This document shows positions 23,930 to 47,407 of a DNA stretch of 64,000 nucleotides, in pieces (the stretch's first letter is position 1; each line of letters starts with the position of its first letter). The notes beneath the pieces are model-generated. The model was not told the origin of the DNA, ran no database searches, and worked only from the letters and a program-made list of their open reading frames with translations. The stretch lies in assembly GCA_030248215.1 (NCBI GenBank), contig JASANG010003338.1:310001-374000 (forward strand), given 5' to 3'. Made by a program: the position numbers and the translations under genes. The DNA comes from Enoplolaimus lenunculus. Lineage: Eukaryota; Nematoda; Enoplea; Enoplida; Thoracostomopsidae.

Positions 23930-25487
23930 CACAGGATATGCAGATATTTAATATCCAAATACGAAAAATATCCGGATATGTATCCGAAAAGAAACGTGTG
24001 TGTGGATATTCTAATATCCGCCGGATATCCTAAATGCTATTGTGTCTAAAAATTTATCGAATAATTTACATTGTGTCACCATTAAATTTGCTGAAGCTGA
24101 CGAAAATAGATTCTGTATTCGAACCTGAGCTAAAATGTTGAGCTACATACCCGCATAATTTCACGATGATTTAAAATTTTGATTTCTTAAAACATGTCAA
24201 AATTATAACATGATACTTTTTTGAATCCTGACTTCGGCGCGGTAAAGTACTAAATTTATTACCTCTGCAAGAAACAAAATCCACTTTATACGAATTCCAA
24301 GTCGTGTTGCGAGATTACATACTGGGCGTCATTTGAAATTCTGATCACTCTTGATTTAATTAAGACGCCAAGCCTAACTGAGTATGATGCTACTTATTAA
24401 AAGGCTAGTTTGTTTGCAAATATGGCAATCTGTAAAGGACACGTTTAAAATTCCCATGACACAGATCCCATGAGCTCATAAACTTTGAATTCAAACACTC
24501 CGCGCTAAGCGACTTTCTTATCCACCAAAGCAGTCCAAAAGTGCTTTATCAGCGATAAAAGCTGTCTGAATAATGAACAGCTTAGTGTGGGGTTGGTGAG
24601 CGACAACCCCATCCTGCCTAATGTCCTTTCAAAATGTGAAAGGTTCAAGGAAGCCGAAGCCTCCCACTGAGTGAGAAAAAGCAGAAAATTGATTCAAAAT
24701 CTTTAGTTACAGAAAAAGTTTCCTCTAAACATTTGCGTTGTGAAATTAATTGTGAATCATATGCGCTAAATTCTGTCATTAAATTCAAAAAATGACGCAA
24801 TTCAACTCAGCGCGTCGCTTTTATGCAGTGATAAACATGAAAAATACAAATTTCTGAACTGGTGGAAATAGGTACATTTTCGGTTCCGCTTCCGCAGAAG
24901 ATCAGAAAAAGTGAAAGTATATATTCAAGTCTTAAAAAATTGAAATTTAATTATCAGGGGAGGTTACAAGGAGCCAAATCAGCATTATGTTCCAATATAT
25001 TAAGACTAGAACAGATCTATAGATTAACAGCCAAAATAAATTCATCTGTTTAAGCCTCCTCAGCGTAGTCAACACAAATAGAATTGGAGACAAACCAAAT
25101 TAACTCAATTTCAGGTGGCTAACGCAAGTATTTATTAGTCAGTAGTAGTCTTTTAAACGTAATACTCAGTACTGTTGAAGCAGTTGCATAATAGAAAGCT
25201 ATTTTTGGAATTGTATGTTTTACGCTCTTGGCAATCAGCTTGATGATCAGGGTACAATACTTAAAGCAACAAGTTAAAACAAGAGCTTGAGAAACAAAAA
25301 TTGAGGTTCATAAACCCAAAAAACGCAAATTCGAATTTAGGATATCCGAAATAGAAAACTTTTTTGGATATCCGAAATAGAAAACTTTTTCGGACATCCG
25401 GATCCGAATATCCTGCAAAAGTTACCGGATATCTGGAAAACGTTACCGAATATCCGGATCACGAAAAAATATCCGATGCCCATCACT
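23930..25487 (+). mobile_element. hAT-like non-autonomous element between the sulfotransferase copies
   Basis: About 1.55 kb bounded by ATAGACGGGCACAGGATAT and the near-inverse ATATCCGATGCCCATCACTA. The terminal motif TAGTGATGGGCATCGGATAT is of hAT type. Multiple ATATCCGGATA palindromic blocks sit just inside both ends. The interior has no transposase; the longest frame is a 63-codon stretch (24,862-25,053). The flanks are too decayed for a target duplication to be certain. Confidence 0.6.
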
Positions 25488-25642
25488 AATTATAATATAT
25501 ATAAATATATGTTACGGTTGTGTGCAGTATCTGTACTGAAATAGAGAAAGACACTGATTTTTACAGGAAACAGATATCTGGTTTACACCCGGTTTACTAC
25601 AGGTTCCACATTCTGAATTTTAGAGTTAATGAAATCGTTCCT

Positions 25643-28600
25643 ATGATAGGTCGTTATCCTGTAGTATTAGCATCATTTTGTCTTTGCGCATGTGTTTTAA
25701 TTATCTTACTTTATAAAAATTCAAGTAGCTGTACTGCGAGACCGCTCCTGAAGCATATTACTGAAGCTATTCCAGCATATAGTGGTAAGTGTGGTAGAAG
25801 CATCAATGTAAATTCCAATGAGTTGATTAATCAATTCAACTAGCGAGTTGGTTATTTCTGAGTTAATATCAGTAAACATTAACTCACTCTCAGTTGAGTT
25901 GATTTCCACTCTAAATTTAGTTGACTCTGGGTGAGTTGATTAATTAACTCAGATTGAGTTGAATCAACTCAAAATTCTGAGTTCTGACAGTCCTAACTCA
26001 GACTGAGTGATTCAACTCATTCTGAATTAAAATCAACTCACTGAAATTTACAGTGATCTTAATGCAGGGGCCACAATACTCCCGTTCACTCTGTAGATTT
26101 TTGCCTCGGCAATTGACACATGTAAATGAGCCGAATAAGAGGGTGGTAATAAGAGGAGGTCCCCCATTATGAGTCCTAATCCCAAAAAATGTCAATTATC
26201 CCTAATTGTAGTGCTTAAATAACTTCAGGACGAAATAAAATTAAGTTCGAAACTCATTCCTATTAAGTATAACATTACATTATGGCTCAAGATTTTGAAA
26301 CAAAGCAAACGTTTAATTCAACAGATAATTGGAATACCGGATTTATATCAGTAACGACAGGTTAAAAATAAATAACAGTCCTTAGCCAAACAACCGGTGT
26401 AGTACCCTCTGAAGTGGCCTAATAAATATCAGCCTCCCGATTTGCTTCGGGTCACTACAGTAGGCAGTCTGTCTAGTTTTGACTTTTCATTTTGTACAGC
26501 TAATGTCCCCGCAATGACAACTCTAGTTCAATGTTTTGCCAACTCAATATCGTTTTAAAATCTTTCGTATTAATTTTTTGATAGTACTGTAGTGACTGTT
26601 GTGACTCGAATAAGAGGGGGACTGGTAATTGGCCTCTTCAAAGAGTACCCCCTGTTACTCAGTTACGGACTGTAATTTGTTAAATGACCCTCTACCGCTC
26701 TTCATTACTGGTATGTATCCGGTTTTGCAACTATCTGAATTAAACGTTTATTTGTCTTGTATCATAAACTTGAGCGATAACACAAGGTTATACTTACGAA
26801 TGTACTTTCAAATCTTAAGTATGCTTTATAGGTTTCGACTCAACTTTATTTGGTTCTGGAGTAATTTATTCACTACAATTAGAGATAATTGACATTTTGA
26901 ACTCTAATTAGGGTTTAGGGACTCTATCAGCTTACGAACTCTTGTTAGGAATATGGACTTCTATTGATTGGGACTCAAAATAAAAACCTCTCTTGATCGG
27001 GTCACTCACTACAGTAGTTGTCAACGATTTTCTGAAATTTACTATGCTAATAATTTTCTTTACATATTTAGTTTTTAATCCACGCTCGCTACTCACATCA
27101 GTGGTTGTTTCAATTGAAACTTTTCGTTTTACAAGCAGCCCCTGAAAGGTCAGGGAGAAGGAGTACGCAACTGATATCGTTTGGTAAAAATCGCTACGAA
27201 AAATATAACGGGTGCTTACATTGCTTACACTGCACTTTGGTACAGAATGGTCCGCAGTTTTAAAACTACACTATACTTTGACATTTAGTTGATACACTGC
27301 AAAAAATAGTGAGTCAAATTGACTCTTTCCGAAATAGCCTTTTCTTGACTACACAAACTGAGTCAAAATTCGATTCCGCCAGAGTCAAATCTGATTCACT
27401 GAATCGCTCAGTGGGTCGAATTTGACTCTGGCGGAGTCGAATTTGACTCAGTTTGTGTAGTCAAGAAGAGCCTATTTCCGAGAGAGTCAATTTGACTTAC
27501 CATTTTTTACAGTGTAGCCGCTCATGGTAGATCTTGCAAAGATTACGCGGCAAAAAGGGAATCAACGTGTCGAGGGAACTAAACGGGTGAAGAATTAAAT
27601 CAGGACGGATTTTACTCTATCAGCATCTTTATTACGGCTAAGGAAAAACACTACGACATCAAATGTTAGTTTTAAAAAACTATACTAGAAGGAAACTGAC
27701 ATTCCACGCATGAAACTACATATTTAATTCGACTAACCTCCGGCTTCGGAAAACTTGGTCGTCCTCTGGTTTCGGTATTTTATCCATCAGATTACACTCT
27801 GAAGCAATAATTGCTTTATTTGTCATTTTGAAAATGAGCATATTAAAATCGTTTCGTTTCATTGAACACAGCCATGAATTAAAATACCATAAGTACAATT
27901 TTAGTTGAAACAGGTTGTTCCAGAGTTAACATATTTTCCAATATCTTAATTTCAGATGAATTTTTCAGTTTACTGCAAAGTTACTTCAAGAACTGTATGA
28001 TTTTTTGTTCTTTATGTGTTTTTCTATTTCAGCAAGACTACGTCCACTGAGCAACGATGATTTTAATGTGATCAGGCATAAATTACTGTATCCACCATTT
28101 CCACCAAACACCGTTCTTTACTATGGCAGCCCAATTCGAACGATATTTGAAAAATCCAAATTGTTCTACTGTGGAATTCCGAAAAATTCTCATACACAAT
28201 TTTTAGGTCGGCATTTTATTGTTTTCGGCTTGGTGATTTTTAAGCTGGTCAATGAACAGGCACGGGCGAAACGTTAATTTACTACTAACAAATTGTTGAC
28301 TTGCATTTTCAAGGAATGTGTTTCACTACAAAAAACCGTTTTGGAAGTTGATGTCAGAAACGCGAAAAACGGTTAAAATAGCATTTTATTTTAGACACGA
28401 GTCCTTATATTAGCTTTTAACCTTAACTTTGTATAAAAATTCATATTTCAGCACTGGCCTGCACAGCGGAGCTTAATTTGCGGTATGAAAACTTTCATAA
28501 AAATCCATTCGCAGTGTATTTTACTGAAGAATGCAAAAAATCGTACAAAACTGCACCAGAATATTTATTGGATGAAAAGTTAGTAAATCATTAAAGCCCT

Positions 28601-31600
28601 ATTCACACGTGGAACTTTTTGCTATGAGAACTTGCAGCTGCAACTTGCACTTTCAAGTTTTGTCCAAACCCGTTCTAAAAACTTGCAGTTGCAAATAATT
28701 CATTAAAAATCACTAGGAATTTAGTTTATATTTGTAAATCACTATGCAAGTTCCCTGGGTGAAAAAATGCACGTTCTGCGTTAAATTTGCAGCTGCAAGT
28801 TCTCCAGTAAAAACTTGCACGTGTGTATAGGGCTTAACTCTTGCTCATAAAAGAACAAAGTTCACCTCTGTTGAGCATGTTTAACTTTTGAAAAACGAAT
28901 CGTTTCAGGAATTATTGTTGTTCACGACTGTAAAAACAAAAATTCGAAGCAGATTTGTACTGTAGTGACCCGAACAAGAGGGGGAGCTGATATTTATTTG
29001 GCCTCTCCAAAGGGTACCCCCCTTGTTATTAAGTTACAGACTGCTATTTATTTTTAACCCACGCTCCGCTGCCCTTTATTACTTATATATATCCGGTATT
29101 GCAATTATCCGGTGAACTAAACGTTTATTCGTCTTGTGTCAATAGCTTGAGCGATAAACAAGGGTATACTTAGGAATGTACTTTCAAAATTTAAGTACAC
29201 TTTAAAGTTTCGAACTCAAGTTATTTGGTCCAGGAGTCATTTATGTGCTACAATTAGGGTTATTTGACGTTTATGGACTCTGATTAGGGTTTAGGGACTC
29301 TATTCGCTTAAGGACTCTTATTAGGGATACAGACTTCAATTGATTCGGACTCAAAATGGGAACCCCCTCTTATTACCCCTCCCCCTCTTAATTCGTATTT
29401 TGGGCACCATTGTAGGTGATTTTATATCGGTATTAAGCAGAAGATTGCATAGATTTTGTTAACGTATTGCGGAACAAAAAGTTTTTAGTTCAGTTGCGAC
29501 ATTTTTCAGCGACTACCGTATTGTGACACGAATAAGAGGGGTGGTCCTTTTGAGTCCCAATCAATAGGAGTCCGTATCAATAATTACAGTCCGTAAGAAG
29601 ATAGACTAGCTTAACCCCGATTAGAGCACATAAACCAATTGTCCTAATTGTAGTAAATAAATGACTCCAGGAGCAAATAAAGTTCTATTCGATTCTTTAA
29701 AGCATACTTAGGTTTTGAAAGTAACTACGGTATGTTTTCTATGGTTGCATATGTTGCAACCAAAATCGACAATTTGTTTTAGTAGTGAATCTCACCGTAG
29801 ATGCATAATATAGCTATATACTTATAATTCTCAGTTAAGCAGTACCATATAGAGCAATAGAGTCCTATACATTTGAAAGACAATGATGAACATTGCTTAA
29901 GATTATACAAACACCCTCCATGACATTTTCTGTTTTTTTGCCAGTTAGACACTTCTGAAATAAAAATTCTGATTATATTCATTGTCATCTTATAGATTTG
30001 TTTTTGTTTTCAGACTTGAGTCAATATGGAATTCCGACGAATGGCACAAACTTGTAATTGTCCGACATCCGTTAGAACGGTTTATATCCGGTTATTTAGA
30101 CATTTGTCTTCGTCAAAGACATAAATGTTACGCGTGTGGTCATGATATTCATTGTTTTGCGCGACATACATATCAAACGATGACCGGAATAATACAACAT
30201 CAAATTAAATTTGAACATCGAGATTTTTCAACAAATCATTTTTACCCGCAATCGTGGTACTGTGAATTTAGTAATATTGTAGAACCGGAGCGATATCCAA
30301 ATATTGGACGTTTTACAATTTTAAAGTATAACAAGTCGACTGAATTTAAACAACTGGTCAGAAAAGTTCTGCTCGAATTTGGATTTCCGCGTAGATTGAT
30401 CTATTCCGGATGGGGAAATAACGGGTATGTTTATCAACACCTACTGTAGTGACCCAAATAAGAGGGAGGACTGCTATTTATTTGGCCCCTCCACAGGGAA
30501 CACCCACTGTTATTCGGTGACGGACTGTTATGTATTTATAACCCACGCTCCGCCACCCTTCGCTGAAATATATCCGGTACTGCAACTGTCCGTTGAATTA
30601 AACCTTTGTCTTGTGTCAATAGCTTTAGCGATAAATGCAAGGTTAGGAATGTACTTTCAAAATTTAAGTAAGCTTTAAAGTTTCAAACTCAAATTATTTG
30701 GTCATGGAGTCATTTATGTGCTACAATTAGGGATAATTGACATTTATGGACTCTAATTAGGGTTTAGGGACTCTATCCGCTTACGGACTCACTCCTATTG
30801 ATTGGGACTCAAAATGGGGACCCCTTCTTATTACCCCATCTTATTCGGGTCACTACCGTATTTGGCACAGTTTCGGCCAATGTAAAAAACAGAGGCGGAT
30901 CAGTATTATAAGCATACTCCTAAGCTTAAGCTAAGCAAAAATTACCGTAAAGCTCTTAAGCTTAATCTTTTCTAGTCCCGCAGAAAAACGTTGCGCCCCG
31001 GTTCTTTACATGAGCCCCAGTTTCGATTCCGTAACTTGAAACTGGTCGCAAATTCAACCCACTTCATGTACAAACGTTTTACCCCTTAATTAAGAAAACC
31101 TTTAATCTGGCATGTTGCATGTCCTGTAAAATTCTTACATGCCTCTCCTGAAAAGTTAATATGCCTTCACTTAGCTTGTTAAGCTAACTACGGGCTTGCC
31201 TTGGTAACTTGGTTGTTCCAACAACCAGTTCTTCTTCAGAACAAACTGAAAAAAAAGGAAAACCAAGTGACAAAGTAAAGGTATATATACTTAGGTTCGG
31301 GCGTAGGCTTGACCGATCCATTGGCAGACGGAAGCATGGGGGATAAGCCCCTTTGTAAGTAGCCAAATGCGCACTTTTGATTTCCTTTGTTGCGTGTTCA
31401 GGGGTTGTCGACACCCAAACCCCACACAAAGCAATTCATTGTTTGAGCAAAAATTCTTTTAGCCCTGAGAACGTAGTTGCCTATAGGCAACTCAATGTGA
31501 GACGGGGTTATAGATAGTAAACTGAAAATTTTTCGCTTAACCCTTTCTCACATGAATATTTTCTATTTTTCCGAAGACATACTTTTATTTTAGGATTCGA

Positions 31601-32980
31601 ACTCCAGTTATTGGAGTGGGAGGCGTATACCATCACCACTCAGCTATAGGAGCTTGACGCTCGAGCCCGAGGGGCTCTCACGTCTTGTGGCGATTTAGTA
31701 CTATGTATACGTGTTGCAATTGTTAAACACGGTGCGATATATATTATTTAATGTATATATACACTGCGTTGAGTTGCGTATAGGCAACTCAATGTGAGAA
31801 GGGGTTAAACATTGCGGTGTACCAAACACATTTTCAAACAGCTAAGCCTTAGAAATGATACGACTAAGAGTGCATTTGACCAGGGGCGTTGCCAGGATTT
31901 GGTTCCGGACGGCAGCCTAATTTTCCAACGGAAAACTCAATATATTATTTAAAATATATGGAGCAACGTAAAATAAAATTTTAGTACAAAACAAACGGAC
32001 AATTTTACCCGACCCGTAAAGCGAGGGTGTAGCAAAATTTTGTTTTCCCAGTCTTATTTTTACGCAGATATCCAAATTTTGGAAATACCAATTTTTAGGG
32101 TAACATCCGAATTTTCCAAAATCCCACATTCCCGGGTATAATAACCAATATCCCAAAATCCCTAGCGAAATAGGCTGCGCCCAAAATGCCAATTTTCCGT
32201 GTAATATCCGAATTTCCCGGGTAATATGCCATTTCCCAAGTGAAAAAGGCTGCACCCAAAATCCTAATTATCCGGGTAACATCCCAATTTCCCTTGTAAT
32301 ATCCGCGGATTTTGGAAGAGATCTCTTCAGTACATGGGCCAATTAACCTATCATTCTGGGGGACAGAGTTTAACCGCATTTCCGTTTCCGGTAAAAATCG
32401 GTGTCCGTTTCCGTTATAGAAATAACGGAAATTATTTTCTACATTCAAAATTATTTATATCACGTAAGTCCACATATGTTAGTTTTCATTATTGATGATG
32501 GAATAGTTCGAAATTAAATAAAAATTACGAAATTCATAAAAAATCTTAAAAATATCGACGCATCCACCATTTTGTTGGCAGAAAAAAATATCTTTGATAT
32601 TTTTATACTTCAATAATACGTTTTCCAATCCCGTTATTTTGATCGCAATCCGTTTTCATCAGTTTTACGATCCATTTACACCTATCATTAGTGTAAAATT
32701 TCCAGGGGTAAAATACCAAGCTGGGAATTTTTCTGGGGGGCGAAATCTCTATATAAAAACATTTTATAACAAATATATTTTCAATGCAAAGTAAAAATAT
32801 TCCATGAAAAATTTCAGCAGCGATTCATTCTTACAACCATCAACAGCTCACGCCTCGTCAGCTCACGATTTTAATTATCGTTTGAAACAAATCATTGACA
32901 ATTCAACGACACTGAACTATATTCATCAAACATACGCCATTGACTATATGAATTTTGGTTTCGACTTTGTTTACCAATAA
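25643..32980 (+). CDS. carbohydrate sulfotransferase-like type II membrane protein, copy B
   Basis: Five exons: 25643-25784, 28033-28206, 28452-28578, 30014-30424, 32818-32980; lengths and phases are identical to copy A, 338 residues. By-eye comparison gives about 29 amino-acid differences: 8 in exon 1 (anchor), 3 in exon 2, 6 in exon 3, 4 in exon 4 and 8 in exon 5. The catalytic core exons are the most conserved. The anchor, FYCGIPKNSHTQ and VRHPLERFISGY motifs are all intact, so both copies appear functional. Intron sequence around exon 2 is also alignable, showing segmental duplication rather than retroposition. Unlike copy A, introns 1, 3 and 4 each have a MITE starting 16-19 bp after the donor. 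Reaction and location are as for copy A. Confidence 0.93.
25804..26055. mobile_element. foldback element E in intron 1 of sulfotransferase B
   Basis: Terminal CAATGTAAATTCCAATGAG inverted against CTCACTGAAATTTACAGTG; the interior consists of many inverted TTGAGTTGAT/ATCAACTCA blocks, so the strand can fold back on itself. AT flanks both sides. It starts 19 bp after the exon 1 donor. No coding capacity. Confidence 0.85.
26128..26460 (+). mobile_element. MITE-A copy 7, internally shortened
   Basis: Right end GCTTCGGGTCACTACAG then TA (26461-26462); left end decayed to GAGCCGAATAAGAGGGTGG. The segment normally following GAGTCCGAATC is missing (the sequence jumps to AATGTCAATTATCCCTAAT). Lies in intron 1 of sulfotransferase B. 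Confidence 0.87.
26587..27014 (-). mobile_element. MITE-A copy 8
   Basis: TA at 26585-26586 and 27015-27016; ends CTGTAGTGACTGTTGTGACT (with a small internal duplication of the terminal TGTAGTGAC) and GGGTCACTCACTACAG. Opposite orientation to copy 7, 127 bp away, in the same intron. Confidence 0.92.
27295..27514. mobile_element. foldback MITE F, full copy
   Basis: Terminal CACTGCAAAAAATAGTGAG inverted against ATTTTTTACAGTG. Long arms of GAGTCAAATTGACTC and TTTGACTC(TGGCGGAGTC) pair over nearly the entire 220 bp. TA flanks both sides (27293-27294, 27515-27516), suggesting mariner-type mobilisation. Half of another copy is at 52,869-52,976. Lies in intron 1 of sulfotransferase B. Confidence 0.92.
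28595..28834. mobile_element. Harbinger-like MITE in intron 3 of sulfotransferase B
   Basis: 240 bp with terminal AGCCCTATTCACACGTG inverted against CACGTGTGTATAGGGCT, flanked by TAA on both sides (28592-28594, 28835-28837). The 3-bp TWA duplication and GCCCTATTCACACG terminus are typical of PIF/Harbinger MITEs. Internal TTGCAGCTGCAA palindromes. It starts 16 bp after the exon 3 donor. Confidence 0.88.
28960..29397 (-). mobile_element. MITE-A copy 9
   Basis: TA at 28958-28959 and left end CTGTAGTGACCCGAACAAGA. The right end stops at CCCCTCTTAATTCG without the final GTCACTACAG, so it is truncated by about 12 bp. Intron 3 of sulfotransferase B. Confidence 0.9.
29519..29728 (+). mobile_element. 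MITE-A copy 10, 3'-truncated
   Basis: Begins TATTGTGACACGAATAAGAG and follows plus order to AGGTTTTGAAAGTAAC, about halfway through the element, then unrelated sequence. Intron 3 of sulfotransferase B. Confidence 0.85.
30444..30858 (-). mobile_element. MITE-A copy 11, 19 bp after the exon 4 donor of sulfotransferase B
   Basis: TA at 30442-30443 and 30859-30860; ends CTGTAGTGACCCAAATAAGA and TTATTCGGGTCACTACCG. Copy A's intron 4 has no insertion at the equivalent place. Confidence 0.93.
30874..31016 (+). repeat. repeat family C copy, intron 4 of sulfotransferase B
   Basis: CGGCCAATGTAAAAAACAG, CAGTATTATAAGCATACTCC, CCTAAGCTTAAGC, TCTAGTCCCGCAGAAAAACG and a terminal GGTTCTTTACATGAGCCCC, inverse of the start. 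Confidence 0.7.
31018..31205 (+). repeat. repeat family G copy, intron 4 of sulfotransferase B
   Basis: TTCGATTCCGTAACTTGAAA, CGCAAATTCAACCCACTTC, CATGCCTCTCCTGAAAAG and GCTTGTTAAGCTAACTACGG, colinear with 21,340-21,500 in copy A. Confidence 0.5.
31470..31806 (-). repeat. SINE-like unit with tRNA-derived head
   Basis: On the minus strand, 31655-31592 reads like a tRNA: a TAGCTGAGTGGT A-box match, then GGAGTTCGAATCCT as B box at tRNA-like spacing. The acceptor stem does not close (5' GCTCCTA against 3' TAAAATA), so it is a tRNA-derived pol III unit or tRNA pseudogene, not a working tRNA. It is bracketed by two ~34-bp near-identical direct repeats (TAGGCAACTCAATGTGAGA at ~31,482 and ~31,781). 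Lies in intron 4 of sulfotransferase B. Confidence 0.55.
31870..32450. repeat. CCGAATTTTCC/ATATCC-rich repetitive patch
   Basis: Repeated blocks of the type ATTTTCCGGGTAACATCC and ATTTCCCGGGTAATATGCC occur five or six times between 32,090 and 32,310, followed by GTTTCCGTTATAGAAATAACGG. A degenerate tandem array, not coding, in intron 4 of copy B. Confidence 0.5.
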
Positions 32981-34210
32981 TACTTTCAATACAACGCAAT
33001 AACACAAATGCTTGTATCTTATTTACATGAAATCATAAGCGCAATTACCGGTAACGATGTCGCAATTACGCATTACAGTATATATCGTAGGGTAATGTAC
33101 TTTCAGTCCAATTAATACTAATTAACCTACGCCAAACTGCTGTTCTTGCGCAGTGATCAGATTAATAGCTTACGCCAAATGTCATTTTTATCAACTTTAA
33201 AAATAAAAACAGGAATAATTAGCTTTTCATCACAGCGCGTGTGAACAGTATATACTTTATATTAGCCGAATTTTGGAACTGATGTAGATTACGATAAAAT
33301 TTTAGCAACAAAACACAAATACTTAGCTCGTTTTATCTGTGGAGAAAAATTTGCAATGAAAAGTCAGAAAAACATAATTGTAGCTGAATGGAAGTTTTTC
33401 GGCTTTCAAGTATTAGCATACACTATTAGCAATTATTTCTAAAACACGAGGCAATTTTCTACCATTTTAATAGTTAAATTCAGTCAAACGAGACATTCGA
33501 CACATTCGCGTGAGAAAATAAACATTGGTACATATACCATTAAAGCAATGTCGGCTCAGTTAATAGGAAAACATCGGCAACAGCTAGTGTGTGGGAGCGA
33601 ATGGTCATCTTAGTTTCAACTTATGAAAAATGAAATTTTTAAAAACCATTGGAGGGCCATGGCCCCATTGGCTACGCTCTTGGTCAAGATATATTTGTTA
33701 CACTTTTACAAAAAAAATTGCGATTGTAGGGGTGTCATCAGAAGCTCAAATATGCAAGGCCCCAGCTATTCAACACTAGTGAATGTAAAGTAGTTCAGAG
33801 ATTAATTTTGCAGACAAGAAAATCGGATATGCTTTCAACTACATTATATTCGAAACCAAACATCGAGCAGAATATAGCAATGTGGATGTACACAGATACA
33901 GTTCAGAGAGCAAATCAAAACACTGTTTAACATAGATAGTTTTAGTTTCGTGATTACACATTATTTTATGGTTTTATGAGCGCTTTGAACGCAGAAAATT
34001 TTTTAATTACCTTATTAATAATTGCAAAAACACTCATTTCGAAGTAAGAAATAACAATTTTGCAAAGACAAAGTTTCCAATATTGAAATGATTCCAACGC
34101 AGCACATTCTATGGGTTTTTCAAATACATGCAGCGCGGAGTGTAGTAGTTGTAATTTAATTATTCAGTAATCATCGGCACACAAAGTTTTTTGTAAGTAT
34201 ACGTATAATC
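32981..34210. other. intergenic region between sulfotransferase B and MCM3 (convergent)
   Basis: Two genes end here from opposite directions, so it should hold both 3' UTRs. AT-rich, no gene recognised. A phrase TGGCCCCATTGGCTACGC at ~33,660 is repeat-like. Confidence 0.45.
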
Positions 34211-46103
<11,893 letters not shown>

Positions 46104-47407
46104 CTAAAATTTATTTATATATGTACGTAAACGCAAAAAAAAAACGACTTTTTCCCATTTTTAGGTAAAAAATGATAAAATTCATTCTTTGTCTGAGTGA
46201 TCGGTTATCCCACCCTTAGCCGGCGTATGCACATAAATGCTTGCATTTTGATTTTGAAACTTTTTGCATATTTGAGCTTATCTAAATTTGTACATAACAC
46301 AGTTGGAAGTGTTTGAGTCGTGCAAAAAATAAGTATTTATGGAGTTAAGATTAATTTTTGGTTTGGATTTTTCATTCCATGTCAGTGTCCATTTATCAAT
46401 ATCTCGGAATTGCAGCGCTTCAAATATCTAGTATTTTGACGTGCAAAAAACAGTTTTATGATATTTGAAACCACAAATTTCCGGTATCCGGTAGGTTTAT
46501 TCCGGATACCGGAACAGGATACCGATGTCGGATTTTGCCGACTATTAAACTGGAACCGGATATCCGGTCGATCATTGATATATATATCCGGAATTATATA
46601 CAATTTACCTTCGATGGTTTATTTTCGGCGATTGTCAAGGTTTGCATACTATACTAATGAAATTGTTTAATTTTCATCGTCTTTTTTAGTAAAATATCTT
46701 AATTTTCAACGACCAAATTGATTGTAATACCAGAAGTTGTACCTCCGGTAAAAATTTACAGGAACCGGAAGGTGAAATCAGAACATAAGAAACTCAGGAG
46801 TTCAGCGAGCTAACCCTTAGCCAGCGTTTGCCCAAAAAGCTTGCATTTTGAAAGTTTCTGCATATTTGAGCTTCTGATGACATCCTGTAATCATTCCATG
46901 CCCAAAACTGGATTTTTGAAAAATTTGATTTTAAAGCCACAAGTTCCCCCTGGGATCCAAAATTTTTTTCGATAAGTTGGATAAATTATATATCACTGAC
47001 TCGTTTGGGAGACGTCTGATTGGAAAATATTTAACAATATTCGTCTTAGCGCCGCAGCCTATGTCAAATGGTATATAATTTGTATAATTTTTCGACAAAA
47101 ACATTTTGCGTCCAGTGAAGGAATTTGGAACCTTAAAATTCGAATTTTTTAACAAATTAAGTTTTGGCATGGAATAACCGGAGGAGGTCATCGGAACATC
47201 AGAAACTCACGAGTGGAGCGAGTTAAACAAGTCACGCTTGTTTTTTTGTAAGTATATATTAAATCCCAAAATACTTTTGAGTTTCTTCTGACATCAAAGC
47301 CTCTCCATTGCTGCAACCTCGCGAGCAGAGCGAGGTTGAAGCTAGACATATTCTTGTGTTAATTCATACGATAAAAGCAAGCTTTCAATATTGAGCGCCC
47401 TAAATTT
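46104..47407. other. region upstream of the first recognised MCM3 exon
   Basis: Should contain the MCM3 5' exon unless it lies farther away, but no Met-started exon with a matching phase 0 donor was found. It holds repeat family I (46,280-46,600), a MITE-B arm (46,610-46,780) and two related ~100-bp patches with TTAGCCGGCGTATGC and TTAGCCAGCGTTTGC (46,215; 46,815). Confidence 0.5.
46280..46600. repeat. repeat family I copy
   Basis: GTTTGAGTCGTGCAAAAAAT, TTCATTCCATGTCAGTGTCC, then CCGGTAGGTTTATTCCGG and GGAACCGGATATCCGGTCGA. Parallel in order to 57,790-58,055. Confidence 0.55.

Noticed and set aside
25520-25642. In-frame extension upstream of the sulfotransferase B ATG
   Set aside because: The matching stretch in copy A (17,041-17,137) is interrupted, part resembles repeat D, and a membrane anchor starting at the ATG is a complete type II signal.
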